A stretch of DNA of 59,469 nt from an uncultured Mediterranea sp. (GCA_945879145.1 CAMCUZ010000011.1:1-59469); one strand, 5' to 3'. Shown: positions 18,046-27,388, numbered from the stretch's first letter. A program made the numbers and translations. Notes: generated by a model not told the origin, from the sequence alone.

Positions 18046-19205
18046 TGCGTCTCGCTATGCTGAGCCTTTTCTCGCGTTTCCCGTTTGGCTCCAAGCAGTT
18101 GGTGCGCTTGGTATGGCTGCTCTATGTGGGGATGATCTTGTTGCTTGTAGCTTCCACCTTTATCGCCTCAGCGGTGGGAGAGCATACGGTGTCTGCGTTG
18201 ATTTATGGTGCATGGTGGTTTATGCTTTGGTGGGCTGCTTTGGCAGGTGCCCTTCTGCTAGCCGTGCGTAGCTGTCGCCGCGCCGTGGCCCATCTCCATT
18301 TCTCCTTCTTCTTCATGCTGTTGGGGGCAGGGCTAACCGCATCCACTTCACGTCGAGGGGTGGTCTATCTTCAACCTGAGTTGTCGGTGAACCGTTTTCT
18401 CGATACAGAGCATCACCGCATCATGCCGCTGCCCTTCACGCTCCAACTTGATAGTCTGCAGGTGGTGTGCGATCCTGGAACTACCCACCATGCCGACTAT
18501 ATCACTCATTTGCATGCCGATTCGATACCTCTCTCGGTATCAATGAACCGGGTCACTACCATTCAAGGTTATCGCTTCACTCCCTATTCCTACGACGAAG
18601 CCAGTCAAATCAGTTGGCTTAGCGTAAACTACGACCCGTGGGGCATCGGTGTAACCTATCTGGGCTACATCTGGTTTGTCGTGGTACTGTTGTTCCTGCT
18701 CAAACGATATGTGGCGTTTGGCTTGTTGGCGTTGATTGCCGGCGTGGGGTTGCAGTGCTATGCCGAAAGTACACCCTTGCTACCCGTGCTGCGGTCGGCA
18801 TGGCTGGGCATCCATGTATCCTTTATTGTCTTGGCCTATACCCTATTTGCCTTTCTCGGTGTGAACGGAGCCATGGCACTCTGTATGCCGTTGCGTCGTG
18901 AGGCACTGCTGCGACAGAGCCTGCGCTTGCTTCGTCCGGCCGAAGGGCTGCTGGGGATAGGCATCTTCATGGGTGCCGTCTGGGCCAACCAGTCGTGGGG
19001 GCGCTACTGGGCCTGGGACTCCAAGGAGGTGTGGGCACTGATTACCTTCATGCTCTACGCGCTACCTTTCCACTCTCGTCGTCTTCGTTGGCTGCAGCAG
19101 CCCAAGTATTTCCATCTCTTTATGCTCCTCGCTTTTCTCTCCGTACTGATTACTTACTTTGGTTGTAACTATTTCATGACTGGCTTGCACAGCTATGTCA
19201 ATTGA
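18045..19205 (+). CDS. Compact ResB-CcsA fusion, cytochrome c heme lyase
   Basis: 386 residues and about eight membrane segments. The N-terminal half has three hydrophobic segments and a periplasmic stretch ending SWLSVNYDPWGIGVTYLGYIWF, which resembles the end of a ResB (CcsB) domain. The C-terminal half is CcsA-like: WLGIHVSFIVLAY, the tryptophan-rich heme-handling motif WGRYWAWDSKEVWA and a final GLHSY histidine. CcsBA attaches heme to CxxCH in exported cytochromes. Fused CcsBA proteins are usually much longer, so the ResB part is reduced here. Translationally coupled to the Rid gene; its clients are likely the c-type proteins at 13439 and 16126. Confidence 0.85.
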   Translation: MRLAMLSLFSRFPFGSKQLVRLVWLLYVGMILLLVASTFIASAVGEHTVSALIYGAWWFMLWWAALAGALLLAVRSCRRAVAHLHFSFFFMLLGAGLTASTSRRGVVYLQPELSVNRFLDTEHHRIMPLPFTLQLDSLQVVCDPGTTHHADYITHLHADSIPLSVSMNRVTTIQGYRFTPYSYDEASQISWLSVNYDPWGIGVTYLGYIWFVVVLLFLLKRYVAFGLLALIAGVGLQCYAESTPLLPVLRSAWLGIHVSFIVLAYTLFAFLGVNGAMALCMPLRREALLRQSLRLLRPAEGLLGIGIFMGAVWANQSWGRYWAWDSKEVWALITFMLYALPFHSRRLRWLQQPKYFHLFMLLAFLSVLITYFGCNYFMTGLHSYVN

Positions 19206-19276
19206 GGTGAGTGGCGGTGGAATGTCAGCATGCAGCCCATGTGGTGGTGAACCAATCGTAATAATGAAGAGGGATG

Positions 19277-19308
19277 TTTGGGTGGTTCGCTGCTTTTCAC
19301 TATTTTTG
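19277..19308 (+). promoter_or_regulatory. Promoter of glycerate kinase
   Basis: TTTG at 19277-19280 is followed after 20 nt by TATTTTTG at 19301-19308, ending 31 nt before the start codon. Confidence 0.7.
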
Positions 19309-19339
19309 CAGCAACTATTCCTTAGTATAATATAGATAG

Positions 19340-20389
19340 ATGATTCTACTTGCTTTTGATTCATTCAAGGGATGCTTGTCGGCACAAGAGGCCTGCCGTG
19401 CGGCATGCTTGGGGGCCGTTGCGGCATGCCCTGGTGAGCGAATCGTGGAACTTCCGCTAAGTGACGGAGGCGAGGGACTGGTAAGCTGTGTGGAGCAGTT
19501 GTTGCCTCTACGCCAGATGAAGGTGAAGGTTCACGGTCCGCTGATGGAGCCCGTTGAGGCTTGTTATGCCTGTTCAACCGATGGGCGGACGGCCTATATG
19601 GAGATGGCAGCAGCAAGTGGCCTTACACTGGTACCTCAGGAGAGGAGGAACCCGCTGCGGACTACTACATACGGGGTGGGGGAGATGATGGTGGATGCCT
19701 TAAGGCGTGGGTGTGAGTGCATCGTGATGGGTATTGGTGGTAGTGCCACCTGCGATGCTGGACAAGGGATGCTTCAAGCTTTAGAAGAGGGTGGATGGGT
19801 ACAGCAGAGGTGCCGAGTGATGGTGGCCTGTGATGTGGATAATCCGCTCTACGGCCCACATGGTGCAGCCTACGTCTTTGCACCTCAGAAAGGAGCAACC
19901 CCTAAGCAGGTGGAGGAACTGGATCGGCAACTGAGGCTCTTTGCTCATCGTACGGAGCAGGCTGGTGTAGCTGTTCCAGAACTGGCTTATTACCCAGGTG
20001 CAGGTGCGGCAGGGGGCTTGGGTTATGCACTGCTGGCCTATCTGAAGGCGGAGCTGCGTCCAGGTATTGAAATTGTATTGGACTTGGCGGGCTTTGACCA
20101 GCTGCTGGCCGAAGCCGATGTGGTGATAACGGGCGAAGGGAAGTCGGACGAGCAGACGCTGATGGGAAAAGTTGCTCATGGCGTCATGAAGCGCTGCCAG
20201 GCAGCGGGTGTGCCAGTTTGGCTGTTGTCAGGAGCCATTGACGATCCGCAAGGTCACTTGGCTCAAGCTTTTTCACGGGTTGTGTGTATCAACGCTAACG
20301 ACCATCGCCCCATGGAGCAACTGCTGAGACCTCACGTGGCGATGGCTAATCTGCAGCAGACCGTAGAGCAGCAACTCCGTTTCCGGTAA
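19340..20389 (+). CDS. Glycerate kinase
   Basis: Phosphorylates D-glycerate, feeding it into lower glycolysis. 349 residues, slightly short for the type I family (about 375-385). LAFDSFKGCLSAQEAC at the start, LPLSDGGEGLVSCVEQLL, GIGGSATCDAGQGMLQAL and ITGEGKSDEQTLMGKV are the family's signature blocks. No other glyoxylate-pathway gene is adjacent. It has its own promoter just upstream and faces the DUF308 gene tail to tail. Confidence 0.9.
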   Translation: MILLAFDSFKGCLSAQEACRAACLGAVAACPGERIVELPLSDGGEGLVSCVEQLLPLRQMKVKVHGPLMEPVEACYACSTDGRTAYMEMAAASGLTLVPQERRNPLRTTTYGVGEMMVDALRRGCECIVMGIGGSATCDAGQGMLQALEEGGWVQQRCRVMVACDVDNPLYGPHGAAYVFAPQKGATPKQVEELDRQLRLFAHRTEQAGVAVPELAYYPGAGAAGGLGYALLAYLKAELRPGIEIVLDLAGFDQLLAEADVVITGEGKSDEQTLMGKVAHGVMKRCQAAGVPVWLLSGAIDDPQGHLAQAFSRVVCINANDHRPMEQLLRPHVAMANLQQTVEQQLRFR

Positions 20390-20427
20390 CATGCACTCTG
20401 ACGGTCTGCGTTGTCTCTACAAGCGAA

Positions 20428-21072
20428 TCAAACATCTTTGCTGATTTCTATGACTTCGGCATCTTCGATATCATCCTCGTCATCAGATGAGGCTACGTGC
20501 TGCTGTGTGCTGGTCGAAGCCTGTGTGGAGGCAGATGACGCTGCACTGGTTTGTCCCTCCTTTTTACGGAGCAGCAACTGGCTGACCAATTCTTGTAAAG
20601 CATAAAAGAGGCTGGCACCGCCAATAATGAGGAATGCAGTGCGCTGCACGCCTCCCGGGTTGAAGAGGGCCACCAGTCCAGCCACCAGTATCAATACAGG
20701 TACGATATAGTAATAGGGGGATACGCGCTTCCATGAACGGGCAACCTGCAACCATGAGAGTTGCTGTACTCCACCAACCAGCAGAATGAAGCCAAGCAAG
20801 TAGGTGAGCAGCGTGGCGAAGAATTCGGGCATGATGATGAGCCAAAGACCAAAAAGCAGGCTACCTATGCCCATGATAGGCAACGTGACGCCATGCTTCT
20901 TGCCAGCCACAAAGATGCCCAAGCTGATCAACGCGGGTAGCGTAAACATTAGGCCGATGGCCATAACGAAGTAGTTGCTGGCCTGGTCAGGGAACAGCAC
21001 CAATAAAAGTCCCACGGCAAAAGCGGTGGCTATGCGTATCCACGCTGCCGAAAAACGAACATTTACATCCAT
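20428..21072 (-). CDS. DUF308 (HdeD-like) membrane protein
   Basis: 214 residues with six hydrophobic segments in a repeated pattern, for example IATAFAVGLLLVLFPDQ, NYFVMAIGLMFTLPALISLGIFV, LLFGLWLIIMPEFFATLLTYLLGFILLVGGVQQL and TAFLIIGGASLFYALQELV. This matches DUF308/HdeD, a family tied to acid stress in E. coli but otherwise uncharacterised. A Ser/Thr-rich then acidic C-terminal tail (SSDDEDDIEDAEVIEISKDV) is soluble. It is the only gene on the minus strand here. Confidence 0.85.
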   Translation of the reverse strand: MDVNVRFSAAWIRIATAFAVGLLLVLFPDQASNYFVMAIGLMFTLPALISLGIFVAGKKHGVTLPIMGIGSLLFGLWLIIMPEFFATLLTYLLGFILLVGGVQQLSWLQVARSWKRVSPYYYIVPVLILVAGLVALFNPGGVQRTAFLIIGGASLFYALQELVSQLLLRKKEGQTSAASSASTQASTSTQQHVASSDDEDDIEDAEVIEISKDV

Positions 21073-21290
21073 ACTATATTCTTTTTTTTTGTTGTTAAAT
21101 CAATCTTTAGTATTTGAGGAGGGAGAAGGAGTTATCACCCCATTGGGCCTTAGCAGGTAAAGCCGAATGTGTGTTCCTCTCTTCTCTTCATAAAACCCTT
21201 AATTGGGGCTTTAAGTTCGGCGAAGATACGGCTTTTCGTACGAAAATGAAATTTTTTTTGGCCATAAATTAAAAAAAACGGCAAATTAAT

Positions 21291-21320
21291 TTGGAGTTTG
21301 CGATAAACTGAATACATTTG
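21291..21320 (+). promoter_or_regulatory. trp operon promoter
   Basis: TTG at 21291-21293 is followed after 19 nt by TACATTTG at 21313-21320. The start of transcription would be near 21327, about 54 nt before the leader peptide. The remainder of the 308-nt gap before it (21073-21290) shows no feature beyond a poor -7-like TATCTTCG on the minus strand. Confidence 0.75.
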
Positions 21321-21380
21321 CACCGTCGTAAAGGCAAAACAAGTTGATATTAAATACAAGGAATTAATAGAGAAAAGACA

Positions 21381-21443
21381 ATGAATGCAATGATGAACAA
21401 TACATATTGGTGGTGGCGTCCGTTACAACTCAAAAAGTCGTAA
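21381..21443 (+). CDS. trpL: trp leader peptide (20 aa, three tandem Trp codons)
   Basis: A 20-codon ORF, MNAMMNNTYWWWRPLQLKKS then TAA, with TGG-TGG-TGG at 21408-21416. It lies between the trp promoter and a very strong terminator ahead of trpB. The arrangement is that of classical ribosome-mediated attenuation: stalling on Trp codons when Trp-tRNA is scarce favours read-through. An RNA motif of this kind upstream of Bacteroidales trp operons (Bacteroid-trp) has been reported from comparative genomics. Confidence 0.92.
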   Translation: MNAMMNNTYWWWRPLQLKKS

Positions 21444-21481
21444 GGGAGCAGCGCTCGTATGTATTCATCAGATATCTCCTG

Positions 21482-21523
21482 GGAATGAGCCCTGTCGCAC
21501 TTGCGGCAGGGCTCATTCCTTTT
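21482..21523 (+). terminator. trp attenuator terminator
   Basis: A 17-bp stem (21482-21498 with 21503-21519, one G-U pair) closed by the tetraloop ACTT and followed by TTTTCT. Upstream, GCTC at about 21459 and ATTC about six bases after it can pair with GAAT-GAGC in the terminator's left arm with a bulge, a possible antiterminator. Confidence 0.92.
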
Positions 21524-21570
21524 CTATAGGGCTAATGCAAAATAACGAATCAGATAATTCAAAATATTAA

Positions 21571-22839
21571 ATGACCACATCTATGGATAAACAACCTCTT
21601 TACAACCCCTCATCAGTAGCCGTTCGGCACGATGCTGAGGGAAATGCCGAAGCTGCTCCTCGCGATTTCCTGGTGGACAGCGAAGGTTACTATGGCGAGT
21701 TTGGCGGTGCCTACATCCCCGAGATTCTCCATCAATGTGTGGAGAATCTTCGTGAGAACTACCTGCGCATCATGCAGAGTGATGACTTTCAGCAGGAGTT
21801 CAACCAACTACTGCGCGACTACGTGGGGCGACCCTCTCCGCTCTACCTGGCTAAAAGGCTCAGCGAGCGCTATGGCTGCAAAATCTACCTCAAGCGTGAA
21901 GACCTTAACCATACCGGTGCACACAAAATCAACAACTCCATCGGCCAGGTGCTGCTTGCCCAACGCATGGGCAAGCGACGCATTATTGCCGAGACTGGTG
22001 CTGGACAGCACGGTGTGGCCACTGCCACGGTCTGTGCGCTGATGAATATGGAGTGCGTAGTCTATATGGGCAAGACCGACGTGGAGCGACAGCACGTCAA
22101 CGTAGAGAAGATGAAGATGCTGGGTGCCACTGTGGTGCCAGTGACCAGTGGAAACATGACGCTGAAGGATGCCACTAACGAGGCTATTCGCGATTGGTGT
22201 TGTCACCCGCAAGAGACCTATTACGTGATTGGATCCACCGTGGGGCCACACCCATACCCTGACATGGTGGCTCGACTGCAATCGGTCATCAGCCAAGAAA
22301 TCAAGCGCCAGCTGCTGGAGCAAGAGGGGCGCGACTGCCCCGATTACCTAATGGCCTGTGTGGGTGGAGGTAGTAATGCAGCTGGTACCATCTATCACTA
22401 CGTCAACGATCCGCGTGTGCAGATTGTGCTGGCCGAAGCAGGAGGCAAGGGCATCGACAGTGGCATGACAGCGGCTACCATCGCCCTGGGTAAGCTTGGC
22501 ATAATCCACGGTGCCAAGACCTACGTGATACAGAACGAAGACGGGCAGATAGAAGAACCTTACTCTATCTCTGCTGGATTGGATTACCCAGGCATAGGCC
22601 CCATGCACGCCAATCTGGCCAAGCAGAAGCGGGCCATCATTCTCCCTGTAAATGACGATGAAGCCCTACGTGCTGCCTACGAGTTGACCCGCTTGGAGGG
22701 TATCATACCGGCTCTGGAGAGTGCCCACGCCCTGGGAGCTCTGCCCAAGATGCAGTTCAAGCCCACCGACGTGGTGGTGCTCACCGTCTCAGGTCGTGGA
22801 GACAAAGACATGGACACTTATTTATCAATGAAATACTAA
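21571..22839 (+). CDS. trpB: Tryptophan synthase beta chain
   Basis: Condenses indole with L-serine to tryptophan using PLP. 422 residues; a second ATG at 21583 would give 418. [11 protein letters not shown] at 43-53, the PLP lysine in [13 protein letters not shown] (Lys119), [13 protein letters not shown] and the phosphate loop GGGSNAAG (about 266) are all present. First structural gene after the attenuator; trpE follows after 11 nt. Its placement first, away from trpA at the end, is the usual Bacteroidota order. Confidence 0.97.
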   Translation: MTTSMDKQPLYNPSSVAVRHDAEGNAEAAPRDFLVDSEGYYGEFGGAYIPEILHQCVENLRENYLRIMQSDDFQQEFNQLLRDYVGRPSPLYLAKRLSERYGCKIYLKREDLNHTGAHKINNSIGQVLLAQRMGKRRIIAETGAGQHGVATATVCALMNMECVVYMGKTDVERQHVNVEKMKMLGATVVPVTSGNMTLKDATNEAIRDWCCHPQETYYVIGSTVGPHPYPDMVARLQSVISQEIKRQLLEQEGRDCPDYLMACVGGGSNAAGTIYHYVNDPRVQIVLAEAGGKGIDSGMTAATIALGKLGIIHGAKTYVIQNEDGQIEEPYSISAGLDYPGIGPMHANLAKQKRAIILPVNDDEALRAAYELTRLEGIIPALESAHALGALPKMQFKPTDVVVLTVSGRGDKDMDTYLSMKY

Positions 22840-22850
22840 AGTATCGCAGA

Positions 22851-24257
22851 ATGATTATGTACCATTATATCACCGCTACACGCACATTGATAGGCGATTT
22901 GCATACGCCTGTCAGCACCTACCTGAAGGTGCGCGATCTTTTTACGCAAAGCGCGCTCATGGAGAGTTCCGACTACCATGGCAGCGAGAACAACCGCTCG
23001 TTCATCGGCCTCTGCCCTATGGCCTCAGTAGGTATTGACCATGGCAATGCCCTTTTCCGTTTCCCCGATGGCCATCGAGAGAGCCACCCTATTACCTCGA
23101 ATTACCGCGTAGAGCATGCCCTGCGTGACTTCCTCAGCCGTTTCAGTGTGGAGGGAGATTACTGCAATTACTGCGGTCTCTACGGCTACACCTCGTTCAA
23201 TGCCGTGCGTTACTTCGAGGAGATTCCTATCAAAGACAGCCGAGAGCCGAAGAACGATGCTCCCGATATGCTCTATATCCTCTACCGTTATCTTATCATC
23301 TTCAACGACTTCCGCAACGAAATGATGTTGCTCGAAATGTTGGCCCCGGGTGAAGAAGAGCACCTCGACTACTTGCAGCGGGCTATTCATAACCGTAACT
23401 TCACGGCCTACGACTTCAAGGCTGTGGGGCCTGTAACCTCGCCACTTACCGATGAAGAGCATAAGGCAAACATTCGTAAGGGCATTGCCCATTGCCTACG
23501 GGGAGATGTGTTCCAGATTGTCCTGTCGCGCCGGTTTGTGCAGCAGTTCCAGGGAGACGACTTCAAGCTCTACCGTGCCCTTCGAAGCATCAATCCCTCG
23601 CCCTACCTCTTCTACTTCGACTTTGGCGGGTTCCGCATCTTCGGCTCATCGCCCGAGACCCATTGTCGCATTGATGGGCGCAAGGCCACCATCGACCCCA
23701 TTGCCGGTACTACTCGACGCACCGGAGACCCCCAACAAGATGCCCTGAATGCACAATACCTGCACGATGACCCCAAGGAGAATGCCGAACACGTGATGCT
23801 GGTGGATCTGGCTCGCAATGATCTCTCGCGCAACTGCCACGGCGTGAATGTGGAATTCTATAAAGAGATGCAGTACTACAGCCACGTCATTCACCTGGTG
23901 AGCCGTGTGAGCGGTACACTCGATGATGGAATTGACCCTATCAAGGCTTTTATTGACACCTTTCCTGCCGGCACGTTGAGTGGTGCCCCTAAAGTGAGAT
24001 CCATGCAACTCATCAGTGAAATAGAACCACACAATCGGGGTGCATACGGTGGCTGTGTGGGCTTTATCGGCATCAACGGCGACCTCAACCAAGCCATCAC
24101 CATACGCACGTTTGTGAGCCGTAACGGCACCCTCTGGTTTCAAGCTGGTGGAGGCATCGTGGCTAAGAGCAACGAGGACTATGAGCTGCAAGAGGTGAAT
24201 AACAAGCTCGGTGCCCTGCGCAAAGCCATTGAAATGGCTGAACGTGAATTTGAATAA
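22851..24257 (+). CDS. trpE: Anthranilate synthase component I
   Basis: Makes anthranilate from chorismate with ammonia supplied by TrpG. 468 residues. An N-terminal LMESSDYHG motif resembles the LLES tryptophan-binding site of feedback-inhibited TrpE. The C-terminal chorismate-binding domain has FRIFGSSPETHCRIDGRKATIDPIAGTTRR, MLVDLARNDLSR, FPAGTLSGAPKVRSMQLI and GGIVAKSNEDYEL. Followed by trpG after 54 nt. Confidence 0.97.
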   Translation: MIMYHYITATRTLIGDLHTPVSTYLKVRDLFTQSALMESSDYHGSENNRSFIGLCPMASVGIDHGNALFRFPDGHRESHPITSNYRVEHALRDFLSRFSVEGDYCNYCGLYGYTSFNAVRYFEEIPIKDSREPKNDAPDMLYILYRYLIIFNDFRNEMMLLEMLAPGEEEHLDYLQRAIHNRNFTAYDFKAVGPVTSPLTDEEHKANIRKGIAHCLRGDVFQIVLSRRFVQQFQGDDFKLYRALRSINPSPYLFYFDFGGFRIFGSSPETHCRIDGRKATIDPIAGTTRRTGDPQQDALNAQYLHDDPKENAEHVMLVDLARNDLSRNCHGVNVEFYKEMQYYSHVIHLVSRVSGTLDDGIDPIKAFIDTFPAGTLSGAPKVRSMQLISEIEPHNRGAYGGCVGFIGINGDLNQAITIRTFVSRNGTLWFQAGGGIVAKSNEDYELQEVNNKLGALRKAIEMAEREFE

Positions 24258-24311
24258 TCGTCACACGAGAAACAATTCAGAATACAATGACCATTTAAGG
24301 AATGCACCAAT

Positions 24312-24905
24312 ATGAAAATCTGTATCATAGACAATTACGACTCGTTTACCTATAATTTGGCTCATTTGGTGAAGCAATTAGGAACCGAGGTAACCGTGTT
24401 GCGCAACGACCGCTTTACGCTCCCCGAACTGGAACCATACGACAAACTCATTCTCTCTCCTGGGCCCGGAATTCCTTCCGAGGCAGGACTATTGCTTGAT
24501 GTGATTCACTACTATGCCGGTCGCAAGCCGATGTTGGGTGTCTGCCTGGGCGAACAAGCCATTGGCGAGGCTTTTGGCGGAAGATTGACCAACCTAAGTG
24601 AGGTGTTCCATGGCGTTCAGACTCCTGTTGATATCGTGGCCGAAGACCCCTTGTTTGAAGGACTCCCTCGTGAGATACCTGTTGGGCGATACCACTCTTG
24701 GGTGGTTGATCGGGTGCAGTTGCCTGATTGCTTGGAGGTAACTGCTTTGAGCAAAGAGGGTTTCATCATGGCCTTGCGCCATCGCCAATACCCCATCCAC
24801 GGTATTCAGTTCCATCCCGAATCAGTACTCACTCCACAAGGAGAAGCGATGATGAGCAACTGGCTAAACACGAATGACGAACCATTAACCATTAAAGCAA
24901 AATGA
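24312..24905 (+). CDS. trpG: Anthranilate synthase component II, glutamine amidotransferase
   Basis: Hydrolyses glutamine to provide ammonia to TrpE. 197 residues. The class I amidotransferase triad is visible: nucleophile Cys78 in GVCLGEQAIGEAFGG and the His-Glu pair in IQFHPESVLTPQG near 168-170. The SPGPGIPSEAG oxyanion-hole loop is intact. Its stop overlaps the trpD start by four bases (ATGA), a sign of translational coupling. A minor role as PabA cannot be excluded. Confidence 0.96.
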   Translation: MKICIIDNYDSFTYNLAHLVKQLGTEVTVLRNDRFTLPELEPYDKLILSPGPGIPSEAGLLLDVIHYYAGRKPMLGVCLGEQAIGEAFGGRLTNLSEVFHGVQTPVDIVAEDPLFEGLPREIPVGRYHSWVVDRVQLPDCLEVTALSKEGFIMALRHRQYPIHGIQFHPESVLTPQGEAMMSNWLNTNDEPLTIKAK

Positions 24906-25897
24906 AAACCATATTAACCCGGCTCTTCAACCACGAGGAGCTATCTAGCGAAGAGACGAAACAAATCCTGCTTCATATCACGCAGCAGCAGTATCCCGAT
25001 GCACAGATTGCCGCTCTACTCACGGCCTTCCAGATGCGAGGAGTTACGGTAGATGAGCTGATAGGCTTCCGTGAAGCCCTGATGCAGACTCGATTGGCCA
25101 TCGACTTTGCCCCTTATCGCCCCATCGACATTGTGGGTACGGGAGGGGATGGAAAGAATACGTTCAACATCTCGACTTGTGCCTGCTTTGTAGTGGCTGG
25201 TGCTGGATACAAGGTGGCCAAGCATGGCAACTATGGAGCCACCTCGGTGAGCGGTGCGAGCAATGTGATGGAGCAGCATGGCGTGAAGTTTACCAACGAC
25301 ACCGATCGCTTGAAACGTAGTTTGGAACAATGCGGTATGGCTTACCTCCATGCACCGCTTTTCAACCCTGCTATGAAGTTCGTAGCTCCTGTGCGCAAAG
25401 CTCTTGGTGTACGTACCATCTTCAACCTGCTGGGGCCTCTGGTGAATCCATGCCAACCCGCTTACCAACTATTGGGTGTAGCCGACTTGCAGCAGATGCG
25501 CCTCTATACCAACGTGTTCTACCAGTTGGGTATTGACTTTGCCGTGGTTAGTAGCTTAGATGGTTATGACGAAATTTCGTTGACGGACGAGTTTAAGGTA
25601 ATGACCAGAGGCTATGAACAGGTGTTCCGCCCTGAGCAATTGGGTATGAACTCTATCCGTCCCGAAGAACTCTCGGGGGGAGCTACCAAGGAGGAGGCTG
25701 CAGCTATTTTCGACCGCATACTCGAAGGACGTGGCACGATGGCGCAGACGCAATGCGTGCTGACCAATGCAGCTTTTGCCATCCAAGTGATGGAGCCAGA
25801 CAAAGAACTGGACGAGTGTCTCGCCATGGCCCGCGAATCATTAGACAGCGGCAGCGCACTTCATACCTTGAAGCAGTTCGTTGAGCTGAACAGTTAA
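24902..25897 (+). CDS. trpD: Anthranilate phosphoribosyltransferase
   Basis: Transfers phosphoribose from PRPP to anthranilate. 331 residues, the normal length. GTGGDGKNTFNISTC holds the PRPP loop, KHGNYGATSVSGASNVMEQHGV is the second signature, and FNLLGPLVNPC lies near residue 180. Begins inside the end of trpG and is followed by trpC after 31 nt. Confidence 0.97.
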   Translation: MKTILTRLFNHEELSSEETKQILLHITQQQYPDAQIAALLTAFQMRGVTVDELIGFREALMQTRLAIDFAPYRPIDIVGTGGDGKNTFNISTCACFVVAGAGYKVAKHGNYGATSVSGASNVMEQHGVKFTNDTDRLKRSLEQCGMAYLHAPLFNPAMKFVAPVRKALGVRTIFNLLGPLVNPCQPAYQLLGVADLQQMRLYTNVFYQLGIDFAVVSSLDGYDEISLTDEFKVMTRGYEQVFRPEQLGMNSIRPEELSGGATKEEAAAIFDRILEGRGTMAQTQCVLTNAAFAIQVMEPDKELDECLAMARESLDSGSALHTLKQFVELNS

Positions 25898-25928
25898 CGG
25901 AATAGAACGGATTCGATCACTTATCAAT

Positions 25929-26768
25929 ATGGAAGATATTCTCACTACCATTGTTGCTCACAAGCGGGAGCAGATTGCGGCTGAGCAGCGTATCATCTCC
26001 CGTAAGCAGATGCAGGAACAGACCCTGGCCTACGTAGCAAGCCACAAACTACAGACGGCAGAGGGGCATTATCAACCCCTTCGCAGCATGAAGCAGGCTC
26101 TGGCCCAATCGGCTACAGGCATCATTGCTGAGTTCAAGCGGCGCTCCCCCTCCAAGGGATGGATCAAGCAAGATGCTGATGCCTCAGTCATTACTCCCGG
26201 TTACGAGCTTGCTGGTGCTTCCGCTCTCTCCATCTTGACTGATGAGACCTTCTTTGGCGGTAGGCTCGACGACCTATGTACAGCCAGACGCTTAACGAAA
26301 CTCCCCCTGTTGCGCAAAGAGTTTATCATCGATCCCTACCAAGTGGAGCAAGCTGCCCTGGCAGGTGCTGATGCGATTCTGTTGATAGCCGCTTGCTTAG
26401 CACCTGCCGAAGCGGAACGGCTGAGCGCGTATGCTCATCACCTTGGCCTTGAGGTGTTGCTTGAAATACACTCTGCTAACGAACTCGGTTACTTGAGTTG
26501 CCTTCCTGACATGTTGGGAGTAAACAACCGTCATTTGGGCACCTTTGTGACCGATGTCAATCACTCCTTTCAGTTGGCTACACAGTTGCCTACCGATGGC
26601 CCGTTGCTTGTATCTGAAAGTGGTATCTCCTCTCCTGAAACGATCTGTCGCTTGCGCCACGCTGGATTCCGCGGCTTCCTGATTGGCGAAACGTTCATGA
26701 AGACTCCCTCACCAGCAGATACCCTTCGGACCATAATTCAGCAGATAGAAACCAAACGAATGATATGA
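25929..26768 (+). CDS. trpC: Indole-3-glycerol phosphate synthase
   Basis: Closes the indole ring of CdRP. 279 residues, single-domain (not fused to TrpF as in E. coli). IIAEFKRRSPSKGWIKQDAD, SILTDETFFGGRLDDL, LLRKEFIIDPYQVEQA, LEIHSANELG, LGVNNRHLGTF and LVSESGISSPETI cover the beta-alpha barrel with its catalytic Glu and Lys residues. The last four bases overlap trpF. Confidence 0.97.
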   Translation: MEDILTTIVAHKREQIAAEQRIISRKQMQEQTLAYVASHKLQTAEGHYQPLRSMKQALAQSATGIIAEFKRRSPSKGWIKQDADASVITPGYELAGASALSILTDETFFGGRLDDLCTARRLTKLPLLRKEFIIDPYQVEQAALAGADAILLIAACLAPAEAERLSAYAHHLGLEVLLEIHSANELGYLSCLPDMLGVNNRHLGTFVTDVNHSFQLATQLPTDGPLLVSESGISSPETICRLRHAGFRGFLIGETFMKTPSPADTLRTIIQQIETKRMI

Positions 26769-27382
26769 AGACAATCATTAAAGTGTGTGGCATGACCCAA
26801 GGCGACAATATTCAGGCCGTGGAGGCACTTGGCGTGGATTGGATGGGCTTCATCTTCTACGACCGTTCTCCGCGATGCGTAGTGGAGAGGCCCTGCTTCA
26901 TGCCGCAGCGTGCCCAGCGTGTGGGGGTGTTTGTCAATGCGCCCATAGAGGATATCAGATGCCAAGTCGATGCGTACGGATTGCGCTATGTGCAGCTTCA
27001 TGGTGATGAATCGCCCCTCTTCTGTAGCGAAGTGGCCTCATGGGGTTTGGGTGTAATTAAAGCTTTCTCCCTATCCGAGGCAAGCGATTTAGCAGCTACG
27101 CGCTGCTACGAAGGATGCTGCAGTTACTACCTCTTCGATACCAAGACGCAGCACCTTCGTGGTGGCTCGGGAGCGATGTTTAACTGGCAACTGCTCGCTG
27201 CATACGATGGTGCTACCCCTTTTCTCCTGAGTGGAGGCATTGGACCTGAGCAAATCGGAGCCCTTCGCTCTTTTCAGCACGCCCTTTGGGCAGGCATTGA
27301 CCTGAATAGCCGTTTTGAATCAGCTCCTGGAGTTAAGGACGTAGCCCTGCTTCAGGCATTTATAAATGAACTAAAACAATAA
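26765..27382 (+). CDS. trpF: Phosphoribosylanthranilate isomerase
   Basis: Isomerises phosphoribosyl anthranilate to CdRP. 205 residues. KVCGMTQGDNI holds the catalytic Cys, MGFIFYDRSPR, VQLHGDESP, YLFDTKTQHLRGGSGAMFNW (catalytic Asp) and FLLSGGIGPEQI follow in order. Start overlaps trpC by four bases; trpA begins six nt after its stop. Confidence 0.96.
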   Translation: MKTIIKVCGMTQGDNIQAVEALGVDWMGFIFYDRSPRCVVERPCFMPQRAQRVGVFVNAPIEDIRCQVDAYGLRYVQLHGDESPLFCSEVASWGLGVIKAFSLSEASDLAATRCYEGCCSYYLFDTKTQHLRGGSGAMFNWQLLAAYDGATPFLLSGGIGPEQIGALRSFQHALWAGIDLNSRFESAPGVKDVALLQAFINELKQ

Positions 27383-27388
27383 GGTATT

